Shown here: one piece after another, positions 51,737 through 59,971 of the stretch
Position numbering within the stretch: the stretch's first letter is position 1
Layout: every line of letters begins with the position of its first letter
NCBI GenBank assembly: GCA_019347575.1
Contig: JAHWKY010000027.1
Location: forward strand, 1-64,000
DNA length: 64,000 bases
Direction of reading: 5' to 3'
Source of the DNA: Actinomycetota bacterium
Lineage (GTDB): Bacteria; Actinomycetota; Nitriliruptoria; Nitriliruptorales; Nitriliruptoraceae
Made by a program: the position numbers and the translations under genes
Notes under the pieces: model-generated
The model's input: the letters and a program-made list of their open reading frames with translations, nothing else
Told to the model about the DNA's origin: nothing
Database searches by the model: none

Positions 51737-53638
51737 ATGTGCTTCCGCAACCTGCCCGTCGACTTCGACGAGGCCGGCAACGCCCGGCTGCGGGGCGGCA
51801 TCCCCGACCCGTACGCCGTCTCGGTCAGCAGACCGGACATCGCCGAGACCGATGCCGACCGTGAGGAGCGCATCCAGAGGTTGATGGCCCGTCAAGGGCA
51901 CATCAAGGATCTCAACATGGATCCGGTCACCCGTGTGGCCGGCGCCCTGGCCGTGAACGTGACGGCCGATCTCGATTCCGGCCAGTACCTGGATGCTCGC
52001 TCGCAGGCGACGCTGTTCCGCGGCTACGAGGTGATCCTCATGGACCGCGATCCCCGCGACGCCATCTTCGTGTCATCACGAGCCTGTGGCGTCTGCGGCG
52101 GGGTGCACTCGCATGCTGCGGCGTACGCCATCGAGATGGCGATGGGCCTGAAGCCGCCGCCGCTCGGCACGGTCATCCGCAACCTCGGTGAGGCTGCCGA
52201 GATGGGGTACGACAACCCCCTGCACCTGTACCTGCTGGCCGGCCCCGACTACTCCGAGTCCATCATCAGGCAGTCGAACCCCGAGCTGTGGCCCAAGGCC
52301 GAGAAGTGGTCGTGCCCGAGCCAGGACATCCACCGGTTCAAGAAGATGTCGGACCTCATGACGGCGCTCAACCCCCTCACGGGCGCCCTCTACCGCGAAG
52401 GCCTCGAGTTCACCCGGGTGGCCCGCGAGCAGTTCTCGATCCTCCACGGCAAGTACCCCCACCCCCAGACCATCGTCCCGGGCGGTGTCTCCACCACGTT
52501 CACCCTGCAGACCCTCAACGAGTACCACTCGCGACTGGCGCAGACCTTCGACTACGCCCAGCGCATGCTGGCCATCTGGGACGACCTCACCGAGTTCTTC
52601 TACGAGGCCGACGACCGCTACGGCGATGTGGGGACCCGCCCGTACGACTTCATCGATCCCGGGTACTGGGACGACCCGTACGCGTACGACGCCACCTACG
52701 AGAACTGCACCGAGTGGGGGCTGCGCCGGCCCTCGACCCCCGGGGTGGTGATCGATGGCGAGCTCATGACCACGCGGCTCACCGACATCAACATGGGCTG
52801 GGAGGAGTTCGTCGAGCACTCCTACTACGAGGAGTGGGCCGGGGACCGCTACCAGACCGACCACCTCGGCAACCCCATCAGCCCCTACCACCCCTGGAAC
52901 AAGCGCACGCTGCCCAAGCCGAGCGAGAAGAGCTGGAAGGACAAGTACACCTGGGCCTGCACGCCCCGCTGGGACCGCACGTCGGTCGAGGCGGGCGCCT
53001 ACGTCCGGCTGCTGACCACGGCCATGGCCCAGGAGCACCCGCCGAACGACTTCTACGAGGCCACGGGGCACTCCCTGCGGATGGAGGTGCCGAAGGGAGA
53101 GCTCGGTACGAGGGAGTACGAGTGGCACGTGCCCGAGAAGTGGAACGCGTTCGAGCGCAACCGCGGCCGTGCCTACCACTACCTGTTCGCCCAGCTCATC
53201 GGCATGACCAACGTCCTCACGGCTTACGACCTGCTGCGCAACGGCGAGACCCAGGTCGCGGCCGTGCCGCCCGACGAGCTCGACAAGCACATCCCGAAGG
53301 AGGAGGTCCGCAGCGTCGGCTGGTGGGGCGCCGGGCGGGGATGGCTGACCCACCACCTCGTGATGGAGCAGGGCAAGATCGCCAACTACCAGATCTGCAC
53401 GCCGTCGACCATCAACGCCTCGCCGCGCGACCCCTGGGACCAGCCAGGGCCGTACGAGCAGGCCGTGATGAACACGCCGATCATCGAGGACGTCTCCGAC
53501 CCGTCGAGGTTCACCGGGATCGACATGCTCCGCACCATCCGCAGCTTCGACCCGTGCATGCCGTGCACCACCCACGTCTACACCGGCAACGGCGTCATCA
53601 CCCGCGAGGTCAACACCTGCGCGTGCGGTGACGACTGA
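51737..53638 (+). CDS. [NiFe] hydrogenase large subunit
   Basis: A 633-residue subunit with the NiFe centre. The N-terminal ligand pair is in SRACGVCGGVHS, and the C-terminal pair in DPCMPCTTH; both Ni ligands of each motif are Cys, so no selenocysteine is used here. A 20-residue extension after the last His (VYTGNG...ACGDD) is expected to be clipped by a maturation protease. The ATG follows AAGGAG at the end of the small-subunit gene. Residues 300-470 carry the long insert typical of the 1h-type lineages. H2 oxidation is inferred. Confidence 0.94.
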   Translation: MCFRNLPVDFDEAGNARLRGGIPDPYAVSVSRPDIAETDADREERIQRLMARQGHIKDLNMDPVTRVAGALAVNVTADLDSGQYLDARSQATLFRGYEVILMDRDPRDAIFVSSRACGVCGGVHSHAAAYAIEMAMGLKPPPLGTVIRNLGEAAEMGYDNPLHLYLLAGPDYSESIIRQSNPELWPKAEKWSCPSQDIHRFKKMSDLMTALNPLTGALYREGLEFTRVAREQFSILHGKYPHPQTIVPGGVSTTFTLQTLNEYHSRLAQTFDYAQRMLAIWDDLTEFFYEADDRYGDVGTRPYDFIDPGYWDDPYAYDATYENCTEWGLRRPSTPGVVIDGELMTTRLTDINMGWEEFVEHSYYEEWAGDRYQTDHLGNPISPYHPWNKRTLPKPSEKSWKDKYTWACTPRWDRTSVEAGAYVRLLTTAMAQEHPPNDFYEATGHSLRMEVPKGELGTREYEWHVPEKWNAFERNRGRAYHYLFAQLIGMTNVLTAYDLLRNGETQVAAVPPDELDKHIPKEEVRSVGWWGAGRGWLTHHLVMEQGKIANYQICTPSTINASPRDPWDQPGPYEQAVMNTPIIEDVSDPSRFTGIDMLRTIRSFDPCMPCTTHVYTGNGVITREVNTCACGDD

Positions 53639-54413
53639 GACCGGTCAGCCCGTGGTCACGCTCGTCGGGGGTGTCGGCGAGCTCTACCAGGGCGACCTGG
53701 ACCTGGGCCGGCGGGTCGCGGAGCTGCTCACCGAGGAGGATCTCGGGCATGGCGTCGCGGTGGAGGACCTGCACTACGGCGCGGTGGCCGTCGCCCAGTA
53801 CCTCCAGGACCTCGCTCCCGACACCCTGATCCTGATCGGCGCGGTCGCCCGAGGCCGCCCCCCGGCGACGCTCGAGCGCCGACGCATCGCCGCGGTCACC
53901 CTCGCGGGCGCAGATCTGCAGCTGGCGGTCGGGGACGCGGTGACCGGCTACGTGGCCATCGACCTCGTGATCGAGGTCGGAGCGGGGCTCGGGGCCTTAC
54001 CGGATCGCGTGGTCACCATCGAGGTCGAGCCCGTCACCACCGGCCCTGGGGACGCCCTCTCACCGGAGGTCGGCGCAATGGTCCCACAGGTGCTCGACCT
54101 GGTGCGCACGGAGGTGGAGCGTGCTCCGGTGTTCGGTCTGGCGGCGCGCCTCGTCGAGCAGGTCGGCGACGGACATCTGGAGCCGTCGCCGAGCACCGAG
54201 TCGCTCGCGGTGCTGCTGGGGGCGCTGAGCAGGACGGAGCGAAGCGGCCACTGGGGCCGCACCTTCTCCCACCGCGACGAGCTCGAGCACCGGCTCGGCC
54301 GGGGCGAGACGTCGCCTGGCATGGATCATCTCGACTGGGGGCTCGTGTGGTCCCTCATCGAGGAGCTGGACCGGCTCGAGGGCGCGGAGGCACGACGCAT
54401 CGCCGGCACGTGA
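53628..54413 (+). CDS. Degenerate hydrogenase maturation-protease homologue
   Basis: A 261-residue protein whose first 150 residues resemble the HybD fold (VVTLVGGVGELYQGDLDLGRRVAELL; then LILIGAVARGRPPATL). The Ni-binding acid of the first motif is displaced (GDLDLG instead of TDEAIG-type), and the central Asp (normally in a V-D-A motif) is replaced by Gly (LIGAV), so proteolysis seems unlikely. The C-terminal 100 residues are helical and unrecognised. The GTG start overlaps the large-subunit stop by 11 bases. It may be a chaperone of the large subunit (inference). Stops 3 bases before the convergent BPL-like gene. Confidence 0.7.
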   Translation: MTTETGQPVVTLVGGVGELYQGDLDLGRRVAELLTEEDLGHGVAVEDLHYGAVAVAQYLQDLAPDTLILIGAVARGRPPATLERRRIAAVTLAGADLQLAVGDAVTGYVAIDLVIEVGAGLGALPDRVVTIEVEPVTTGPGDALSPEVGAMVPQVLDLVRTEVERAPVFGLAARLVEQVGDGHLEPSPSTESLAVLLGALSRTERSGHWGRTFSHRDELEHRLGRGETSPGMDHLDWGLVWSLIEELDRLEGAEARRIAGT

Positions 54414-54416
54414 TGC

Positions 54417-55130
54417 TCAGTCGTCCTCCGCCTCCAGCTCACCGAGGTGCTGAGGCCGGACGGCGATGCGGCCGCCTGCGGCGGTGGCGATGACCAGTGC
54501 TCCGTCGTCCTTCAGATCCGCAGCCGTGCCTTCCACCCTCGGACCGCCCGGTCCCATCGGGATCATCAGCGCCCGGACCTGGGCGCCGAGCGTCGCGCAG
54601 CACGACCGGAGCTGATCCAGCACCGGGCCGGGCTCCCGTGACAGCGCCCGATCCAGCGCCTCCGCAGCGTCAGCGATCACGGCCGCTCGGGGCTCGCCCG
54701 GTGCCCGGATCAGGACCGTGGCCACTGCCCAGTCGACCCGTGCGGGACCGAGCTCTGCGTGGATGCCGACGTGTGCGACGGGCCGGTCGTCGCGCGCCAG
54801 CAGATCGGGCCAGTACCACTGCGCCCCGACCCCGACGATCTCCACCAGCGCGACCGCGGCCGCCGCGTAGAGCCAGCCCTCGCGCTCCGGCGACAGCCCG
54901 GGGCGCAGGATCTGCGAGAAGGTCGCGTCCTCCGGCGCCACCTCCCAGGGCCGTCCGGCCCGCCCCCGTGGGGCCGCCTCGTACCCGGCCACGACGACGG
55001 CCCCCGCCGGCCCCTCTCGCCGGGCCCACGACTGCGCCTCTGCGGCGGTCGACAGGAGGGCTGGGAAGAAGCGGAAGGGCCGGTGTCCGAGGGCCTCAGC
55101 CACCGCGTCGTCACGTAGCGGCGCGATCAT
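54417..55130 (-). CDS. Biotin-protein-ligase-like protein lacking the catalytic lysine
   Basis: A 237-residue protein that looks like a biotin-ligase fold: GYEAAPRGRAGRPWEV matches the BirA ATP/biotin loop (GRGRRGR-W type), QWYWPDLLARDDRPVAHVGIHAELG occupies the KWPNDLL...K segment, and the C-terminus resembles the BPL C-terminal domain (GTAADLKDDGALVIAT). The conserved lysine after WPNDLL is not found (DDRPV), so normal biotinylation is doubtful. Position in the hydrogenase locus suggests an accessory binding role. The ATG overlaps the TPR stop. Confidence 0.62.
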   Translation of the reverse strand: MIAPLRDDAVAEALGHRPFRFFPALLSTAAEAQSWARREGPAGAVVVAGYEAAPRGRAGRPWEVAPEDATFSQILRPGLSPEREGWLYAAAAVALVEIVGVGAQWYWPDLLARDDRPVAHVGIHAELGPARVDWAVATVLIRAPGEPRAAVIADAAEALDRALSREPGPVLDQLRSCCATLGAQVRALMIPMGPGGPRVEGTAADLKDDGALVIATAAGGRIAVRPQHLGELEAEDD

Positions 55131-56347
55131 CCCCAGCCCGAGTCGGGGCCGGCGTGGGTCTCGAAGACGGACTTCAGGCGCATCCACTGCGGGACGTGGA
55201 AGCGGATCATGGCCCGCGAGAACCGACTGCGGAGGGCCTCAGCGGTGTCGTGCGGGAGGGTCGCCGCCGCGGCCACCGTGTCGGCGACCAGCGTGTCGAG
55301 CCGGTCCGGTGGCAGCTCCAGCGCGCAGTCGATGAACGCCTCGGCCAGCGCGATCCCCCGCTCGCCAGCGTCGGCGATCCCTCTGGTCACGGCGGCGAGC
55401 TCCGCCAGGCGCTCGGCTGCCTGGAGGTCCAGCCAGCGTGCCATCTCGGACCGGAGCAGGGCGGTCCAGACCTCCCGTGGCTCGTCCGCCAGTACCACCA
55501 GCACATCGCCGGTGGGGCTCCCAAGGCGCTCGAGGACCGCCGCCGCCTGATCGTGGACGGGCTCGTCGGCTGCCGGCACGACACGGGCCTGCGCGGCGGC
55601 CAGGCGAGCCCGAACCGGCTGCCCGGCGGCCTCGTACGCGAGCGCGAGGTTCGCCAGCGCCATCGCGTGCGGTCCGGGACGGAGCGCACGCGGATGGGCC
55701 GCAACGGCGCGCAGCAGGACGTCCACCGCACGCTCGGCGTCGTCGAGAGCAAGGTGGGCCAGGCCGAGGAGGTTGGCCGCGGCACCGAGGGCCGAGGTGT
55801 CGCCCGCGCGCTCGGCCAGCTCCAGCGCGGACCGGAGGTGTCCGATCGCATCCTCAGGCTCGTCCATCGTGAGCAGGCAGGCGCCGAGCTCGCGGGCGGC
55901 CGCCGCAGCTTCCGCTCGAGCACCCGCTGCGTCGAACAGGTTCAGGGCGTCCAGGAACGCCTCGCGCGCCCCGGGAAGATCCCCAGCATCGCGTCTGGCG
56001 AGCCCGAGGTTGTGGGTTGCCGCTCCCTGCTCGGGGCCCGCCGCCGCGCGCTCGAACGCGGCAGCCGCCCGCGCCAGCACCTCGACGGCGAGCCCCGCCC
56101 GACGGGTCTCGCGCAGCAACGCGCCGAGCGCGTTGAGTGCGACCCCGTGCTCACGTGGCAGCTCCGCCGGAGGGAACCCGGCAGCAGCGGCCGCCAGTGC
56201 GGCCTCGGCGTCGTCGTACCGGCCGACCTGGAAGAAGGCGGAACCGAGATGGAACTGCGCGGTCGCGTGCTGGACGGGGTACCGCTCCGCCGAGTACCTG
56301 CGCACGCTGGACTCGAGCTGACGGATGGTCTCAGCGACGTCGTCCAC
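55127..56347 (-). CDS. TPR-repeat protein
   Basis: A 406-residue protein made of about eight tetratricopeptide-type helical pairs in the first 260 residues, such as QFHLGSAFFQVGRYDDAEAALAAAA and NLGLARRDAGDLPGAREAFLDAL. The C-terminal 130 residues are a different, mostly helical domain. TPR domains mediate protein-protein binding. It is the first gene of a two-gene minus-strand unit with the BPL-like protein, divergent from the HybD-type protease by 17 bases. GTG start. Confidence 0.82.
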   Translation of the reverse strand: MDDVAETIRQLESSVRRYSAERYPVQHATAQFHLGSAFFQVGRYDDAEAALAAAAAGFPPAELPREHGVALNALGALLRETRRAGLAVEVLARAAAAFERAAAGPEQGAATHNLGLARRDAGDLPGAREAFLDALNLFDAAGARAEAAAAARELGACLLTMDEPEDAIGHLRSALELAERAGDTSALGAAANLLGLAHLALDDAERAVDVLLRAVAAHPRALRPGPHAMALANLALAYEAAGQPVRARLAAAQARVVPAADEPVHDQAAAVLERLGSPTGDVLVVLADEPREVWTALLRSEMARWLDLQAAERLAELAAVTRGIADAGERGIALAEAFIDCALELPPDRLDTLVADTVAAAATLPHDTAEALRSRFSRAMIRFHVPQWMRLKSVFETHAGPDSGWG

Positions 56348-56364
56348 CCAACTAGCCTAGGAGT

Positions 56365-56895
56365 GTGCACGTCATGGTGGCCGGGTTCGGCAACGTCCTG
56401 CGGGGGGACGACGGGTTCGGCGTCGCCGTCGCCGAGCTGCTGTCGCGTGCCCCGGTGCCACCCGAGGTGACCGTGACCGAGGTGGGGATCGGGGGCATCC
56501 ACCTCGTGCAGGATCTCCTGGCCGGGCAGGTCGAGCTGCTGATCGTCGTGGATGCGGTCGAGGTGGGTCGTGCTCCCGGCACGGTCGTGATCCTCGAGCC
56601 ACCCATCGACGACGTGCTCGGCATGAGCGTGAACGAGCGCCGCGATGCCCTCGCCGACATGCACTACGCCACGCCGGACCGGGCACTGCTGCTGGCGACC
56701 GCCCTGGAGGTCCGTCCGGCATCGGTCGTGATCGTCGGATGCCAGCCGGTCGACGCCGACACCTGGGAGCAGGGCCTCAGCGGCCCGGTAGCAGCGGCCG
56801 TGCCGGCGGCGGCGGCGGAGATCCGCCGCCTCGTCGCCCAGGCGGGCGTGGCATGGCCCGAACCCACAGGAAGATCAGCCGGGGACGATGGGTAG
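56365..56895 (+). CDS. Hydrogenase maturation protease (HybD family)
   Basis: A 176-residue protease that cleaves the C-terminal extension of the large subunit once Ni is bound. The family motifs are intact: MVAGFGNVLRGDDGFGVAVAELL with the Ni-binding acid in GDDGFG, the central Asp in IVVDAVEVG, and the His in DMHYATPDRA. The GTG at 56365 sits only 1 base from AGGAG, so an ATG three codons on (56374) may be used. The 3' end overlaps the NifU-like gene by 21 bases on the opposite strand. Confidence 0.88.
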   Translation: MHVMVAGFGNVLRGDDGFGVAVAELLSRAPVPPEVTVTEVGIGGIHLVQDLLAGQVELLIVVDAVEVGRAPGTVVILEPPIDDVLGMSVNERRDALADMHYATPDRALLLATALEVRPASVVIVGCQPVDADTWEQGLSGPVAAAVPAAAAEIRRLVAQAGVAWPEPTGRSAGDDG

Positions 56896-57411
56896 TGATC
56901 GCCGCTCCTGCGGGGCGTCGAGCAGCGTCGGCCCGGGCGGCGGATGGGCCTCTGCGTCGTCCTCCTCGACCTCGAGGCCCCGGAACCCGGGGAGGTGGTC
57001 GCGCAGGACCTCCTCGACGCCGTGCCGCAGGGTGATGTCGGAGGCCGTGCAGCCCGCGCAGTTCCCGGTCAGGCGCACCCGCACCCTCCCGGACCGGACC
57101 TCGAGCACCTCGACCTCACCGCCGTGACTGTGCACGTAGGGCCGGATCTCCCCGAGCGCCTCCTCGGCGAGTGCCGGATCGTCGATGGCTCCGTAGGTCG
57201 ACAGCAGCCAGCGTGCTGCGGGGTCCTGGTCCGCCGCTGCGTCCATCCGCTCGCGTCCCACCTCTTCGGTGAGGCGCTGGACGGCGTGCCGGTGCAGCCC
57301 TTCGAGACCGTCGAGGAGCTCGAGCATGTCGCGGGCGACCTCCGGCCCACGCGCCTCCAGTCGCTCGATCACCTCCTGGAGGTGGTCGAGCAGATCCTCG
57401 AGGGTGGTCAC
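56875..57411 (-). CDS. NifU-like C-terminal-domain protein
   Basis: A 178-residue protein. Residues 1-70 form a helical region rich in Leu, Glu and His (DHLQEVIERLEA). Residues 85-160 contain the NifU C-terminal scaffold with the CxxC in GNCAGCTASDITLRHGVEEVL. Such domains carry or transfer [4Fe-4S] clusters. Placed in the hydrogenase locus it is probably for cluster insertion into the small subunit. The GTG overlaps the PadR stop (GTGA). Confidence 0.85.
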   Translation of the reverse strand: MTTLEDLLDHLQEVIERLEARGPEVARDMLELLDGLEGLHRHAVQRLTEEVGRERMDAAADQDPAARWLLSTYGAIDDPALAEEALGEIRPYVHSHGGEVEVLEVRSGRVRVRLTGNCAGCTASDITLRHGVEEVLRDHLPGFRGLEVEEDDAEAHPPPGPTLLDAPQERRSLPIVPG

Positions 57412-57800
57412 GTCCGCGACGCCCGGGGGGACCCCTCCGGGAGTGCCGGCGCAAGGGCCCGATAGCGTGCGAGGAACACCCCGACGAGCCGTCGGCTCTC
57501 GGCGAGCGCGCCCCCCCAGGCGTGGAGCCACTCCACACCGTCTGGGGTGATCTCGTAGCTGCGCCGCGGCGGGCCAGCCTCCGAGGTCTCCCAGGACGAC
57601 TCCACGAGACCGTCCTGCTCCATGCCCCGGAGCAGCCGGTACAGGCCACCCGGATCGGTCGACCCCAGACCCAGCTCGGCGAGCTGCGCGAGCAGCTCGT
57701 ACCCGTGGTTCGGCGACTCGGCCAGCAGCAACAGCGCGCACGGGCGGAGGAAGTTGCGGGGCAGGCCTCCGCCAGCGATCTCTTCGGGATCCGCGATCAT
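57408..57800 (-). CDS. PadR-family transcriptional regulator
   Basis: A 130-residue regulator. The winged-helix reads FLRPCALLLLAESPNHGYELLAQLAELGLGSTDPGGLYRLLRGMEQDGLVESSW, the PadR signature, followed by RRSYEITPDGVEWL and a helical dimerisation C-terminus. Overlaps the Cys-rich protein upstream (one base, TGATG). It may control the hydrogenase locus (inference). Confidence 0.88.
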   Translation of the reverse strand: MIADPEEIAGGGLPRNFLRPCALLLLAESPNHGYELLAQLAELGLGSTDPGGLYRLLRGMEQDGLVESSWETSEAGPPRRSYEITPDGVEWLHAWGGALAESRRLVGVFLARYRALAPALPEGSPRASRT

Positions 57801-58192
57801 CACCGTCGGGTCCCCCCGAGCCGCTCCTCGATGCACGCGTCGGCCTCCTCCGGCGAGCTCTGGCACCAGCAGTCGGCGCCGCACTCACCGTGCCCGGGGC
57901 GTGTGAGCTCAGCGAACTCCTCCGCGAAGATCCGCGCCCCGTCGTCGTGGCCTCGCTGGGAGAGCCGGATGATGCCCTGGTCCGACCACTCGAGGAAGCC
58001 ATCCTCGACCAGCACCTCGAGGTACGGCTCGATCACCTTCGCGTCGACACCGAGGAACCGCTCGAGGACACTGGCGTCGGCCTCGTCACCGAAGCCCTCG
58101 CCCTGCATCCAGAACAGCACCTGGAGGATCTCGTCGCGCCAGTACAGCCGGCGCAGCGACTCGGATTTGGGCTGGGCGACATGGTCGGTCAC
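57800..58192 (-). CDS. Winged-helix-like protein with Cys cluster
   Basis: A 130-residue protein. The first 90 residues look like a helix-turn-helix or winged helix (WRDEILQVLFWMQGEGFGDEADASVLERFLGV, then VEDGFLEWSDQGIIRLSQRG). The tail reads GHGECGADCWCQSSPEEADAC: four cysteines and a His in about 20 residues, a plausible metal or Fe-S site. No family is recognised. The GTG start overlaps the CooC-like stop. It could be a metal-responsive partner of the assembly genes. Confidence 0.75.
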   Translation of the reverse strand: MTDHVAQPKSESLRRLYWRDEILQVLFWMQGEGFGDEADASVLERFLGVDAKVIEPYLEVLVEDGFLEWSDQGIIRLSQRGHDDGARIFAEEFAELTRPGHGECGADCWCQSSPEEADACIEERLGGTRR

Positions 58193-58950
58193 GGGCTGCC
58201 CCCGAGTCGGCGAGCGAGCTGTCTGATGGCGGCGACCCCCGCGCCCTGTGGCGCGTGGTCGATCGGCGCGACGCCCAGGCGCTCGGCATCCTGGAAGGCG
58301 TCGTCCTGCGGGACGATCCCGGCCAGCTCGAAGCCGTGCCGGTCGCAGTACTCGCGGATGAGCTCCGTGTCCCCCTCGCGGGCCCGGTTCCCGACCACGG
58401 CCAGACGATCGAGGCCGAGCCCGGAAGCGAGTTCGTGGAACCGTCGCGCCGTCTCCAGGGACTTGAAGTACGGCTCGGCGACGATGAGCATGGTGTCGAC
58501 GTACGCGTTCGTGGCGCGGCTGAGGTGCTCGGGCGAGGCCTCGAGGTCGACGACGACGGTCCGGTCAGCGGCGAGTTCGGTGAGGACCCCACGCACGGTG
58601 GAGTGGGCGCCGCACAGTCAGCCGCCGCCGGCGCTGCGGGGCGGGCCCATCGCGAGCAGCTGGATCCCCGATGCGGTGTCGACCGCGAACTCGCCGATGA
58701 CGTCGTCGATCGGTCGGGTGAGGACGGCTGTGCGTGTCCCGTCCACGTCCCGATGCTCGAGCAGCCCGTGGGGCAGCGCGCGGACGTGGTCGTACTGCTC
58801 GGGCGGCATGCCGAGCGTCAGGATAAGGTTCGGGTTCGGGTCCGCGTCGACGGCCAGCACACGGTGGCCCTCGTCCGCGAGCGACCGCGCGAGGGTGCCC
58901 GAGATGGTGGTCTTGCCCGAGCCACCCTTGCCGGCCACGGCGATACGCAT
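58189..58950 (-). CDS. CooC-like nickel-insertion ATPase with in-frame TGA (candidate selenoprotein)
   Basis: A 253-residue ATPase if the TGA is read through. The N-terminal P-loop is VAGKGGSGKTT (deviant Walker A of the SIMIBI class), with VLAVDADPNPNL next, and LLAMGPPRSAGGG at residues 98-110. The in-frame TGA (58618-58620) is codon 111, then LCGAHSTVRGVL continues in frame, with DLEASPEHLSRA and EPYFKSLETA downstream, exactly as in CooC. In CooC the aligned segment reads GSGCVCPEHALVRTLL, so the TGA replaces the first Cys of the CxC metal/dimer motif. The frame stays open for 142 further codons, and GTGA coupling to the next gene is kept. Selenocysteine is the best explanation; a nonsense mutation is the alternative. 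Start ATG at 58950 (GGAGGG upstream). Confidence 0.8.
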
Positions 58951-59038
58951 GAGACCCTCCTGAGCGGCGAGACTACCGTCCGGCCGTGCTGCCGACCATG
59001 GCACTGGAGGTGCGTCGACACCACGTCCGACCCGGGGA

Positions 59039-59971
59039 TCAGGTCACCCCGCCCGCTTCCCCACTGGCGAGCGTGTCCGCGGCATCCCCGACGGCATCCC
59101 CGACGAGGTTGATGCCGAGGATCGTGAGCACCAGCGCGGCTCCGGGGAACACCGTGAGCCACCACGCGGTGCGGAGGAACCTCTGGGCGTTGTTCGCCAG
59201 GTAGCCGAGGCTGACCACGTCGGGGTCGGTGAGTCCGACGAACCCGAGGCCGGCCTCGATGAGGATGGCGCTGGAGGCGGCGACCGACAGCATCACCAGG
59301 GTCGTCCCGAGGATGTTCGGCCAGATGTGGCGTGCCAGGACGTGGGCGGGGGATGCGCCGAGGGCCTGGGCCGCGTCGACGAACTCGCGGCGGCGCAGCG
59401 ACAGCGTCTCGGCCCGGACCACGCGCGCCGTCCACGTCCACGAGGTGAAGCCGAGGACGAGGATCAGGTTCACCAGGCCCGGTCCGAAGAGTGCGACGAC
59501 GACCACGGCGAGGAAGAAGCGCGGGACGATCTGGACGATCTCGGTGAACCGCATCGCGATATCGTCGAGTGCGCCGCCGTACCACCCCGCCAGCCCGCCC
59601 GTGATGACGCCGATCAGCCCAGCGAGGACGACCACGCCTGCGGCCACGAGCAGCGATGTCCGCAGGCCGTGCAGAACGAGGGCCACCACGTCCCGGCCGA
59701 GGTCGTCGGTGCCGAAGCGATGGGCGGTGGAGGGAGGTGCGAGCGGGGCGCCGGCCGACGTCAGCGGGTCGGCACTGACGACGAGCGGGGCGACGAGGGC
59801 GGCGAGCAGCATCGATCCGAGCAGCAGCGCCCCGAGTCGCCCGCCCGGCGATCCGAGCGCCGCTCCGACGTACCGCGCCCCCGCGAGACGCCTGGCGGCC
59901 CGGGTCGGGGGAGGCTCGGGAGCCGATCGTCGGGGCCCCCGCGGACGGGTGGCGACGAGCCGCTCACTCAT
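59039..59971 (-). CDS. Peptide/nickel-type ABC transporter permease (DppC/NikC)
   Basis: A 310-residue permease with about six membrane segments and the EAA-type motif in FVDAAQALGASPAHVLARHIWPNI. TM1 is preceded by an Arg/Pro-rich cytoplasmic N-terminus; the TDDLGRDV segment is the standard DppC signature. It overlaps the DppB-type gene by 8 bases. Confidence 0.92.
   Translation of the reverse strand: MSERLVATRPRGPRRSAPEPPPTRAARRLAGARYVGAALGSPGGRLGALLLGSMLLAALVAPLVVSADPLTSAGAPLAPPSTAHRFGTDDLGRDVVALVLHGLRTSLLVAAGVVVLAGLIGVITGGLAGWYGGALDDIAMRFTEIVQIVPRFFLAVVVVALFGPGLVNLILVLGFTSWTWTARVVRAETLSLRRREFVDAAQALGASPAHVLARHIWPNILGTTLVMLSVAASSAILIEAGLGFVGLTDPDVVSLGYLANNAQRFLRTAWWLTVFPGAALVLTILGINLVGDAVGDAADTLASGEAGGVT

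Noticed and set aside
52076-53575. Long open frames antisense to the hydrogenase large subunit and other genes
   Set aside because: They are shadows caused by high GC at third codon positions; composition is Val/Arg/Gly rich with no family features.
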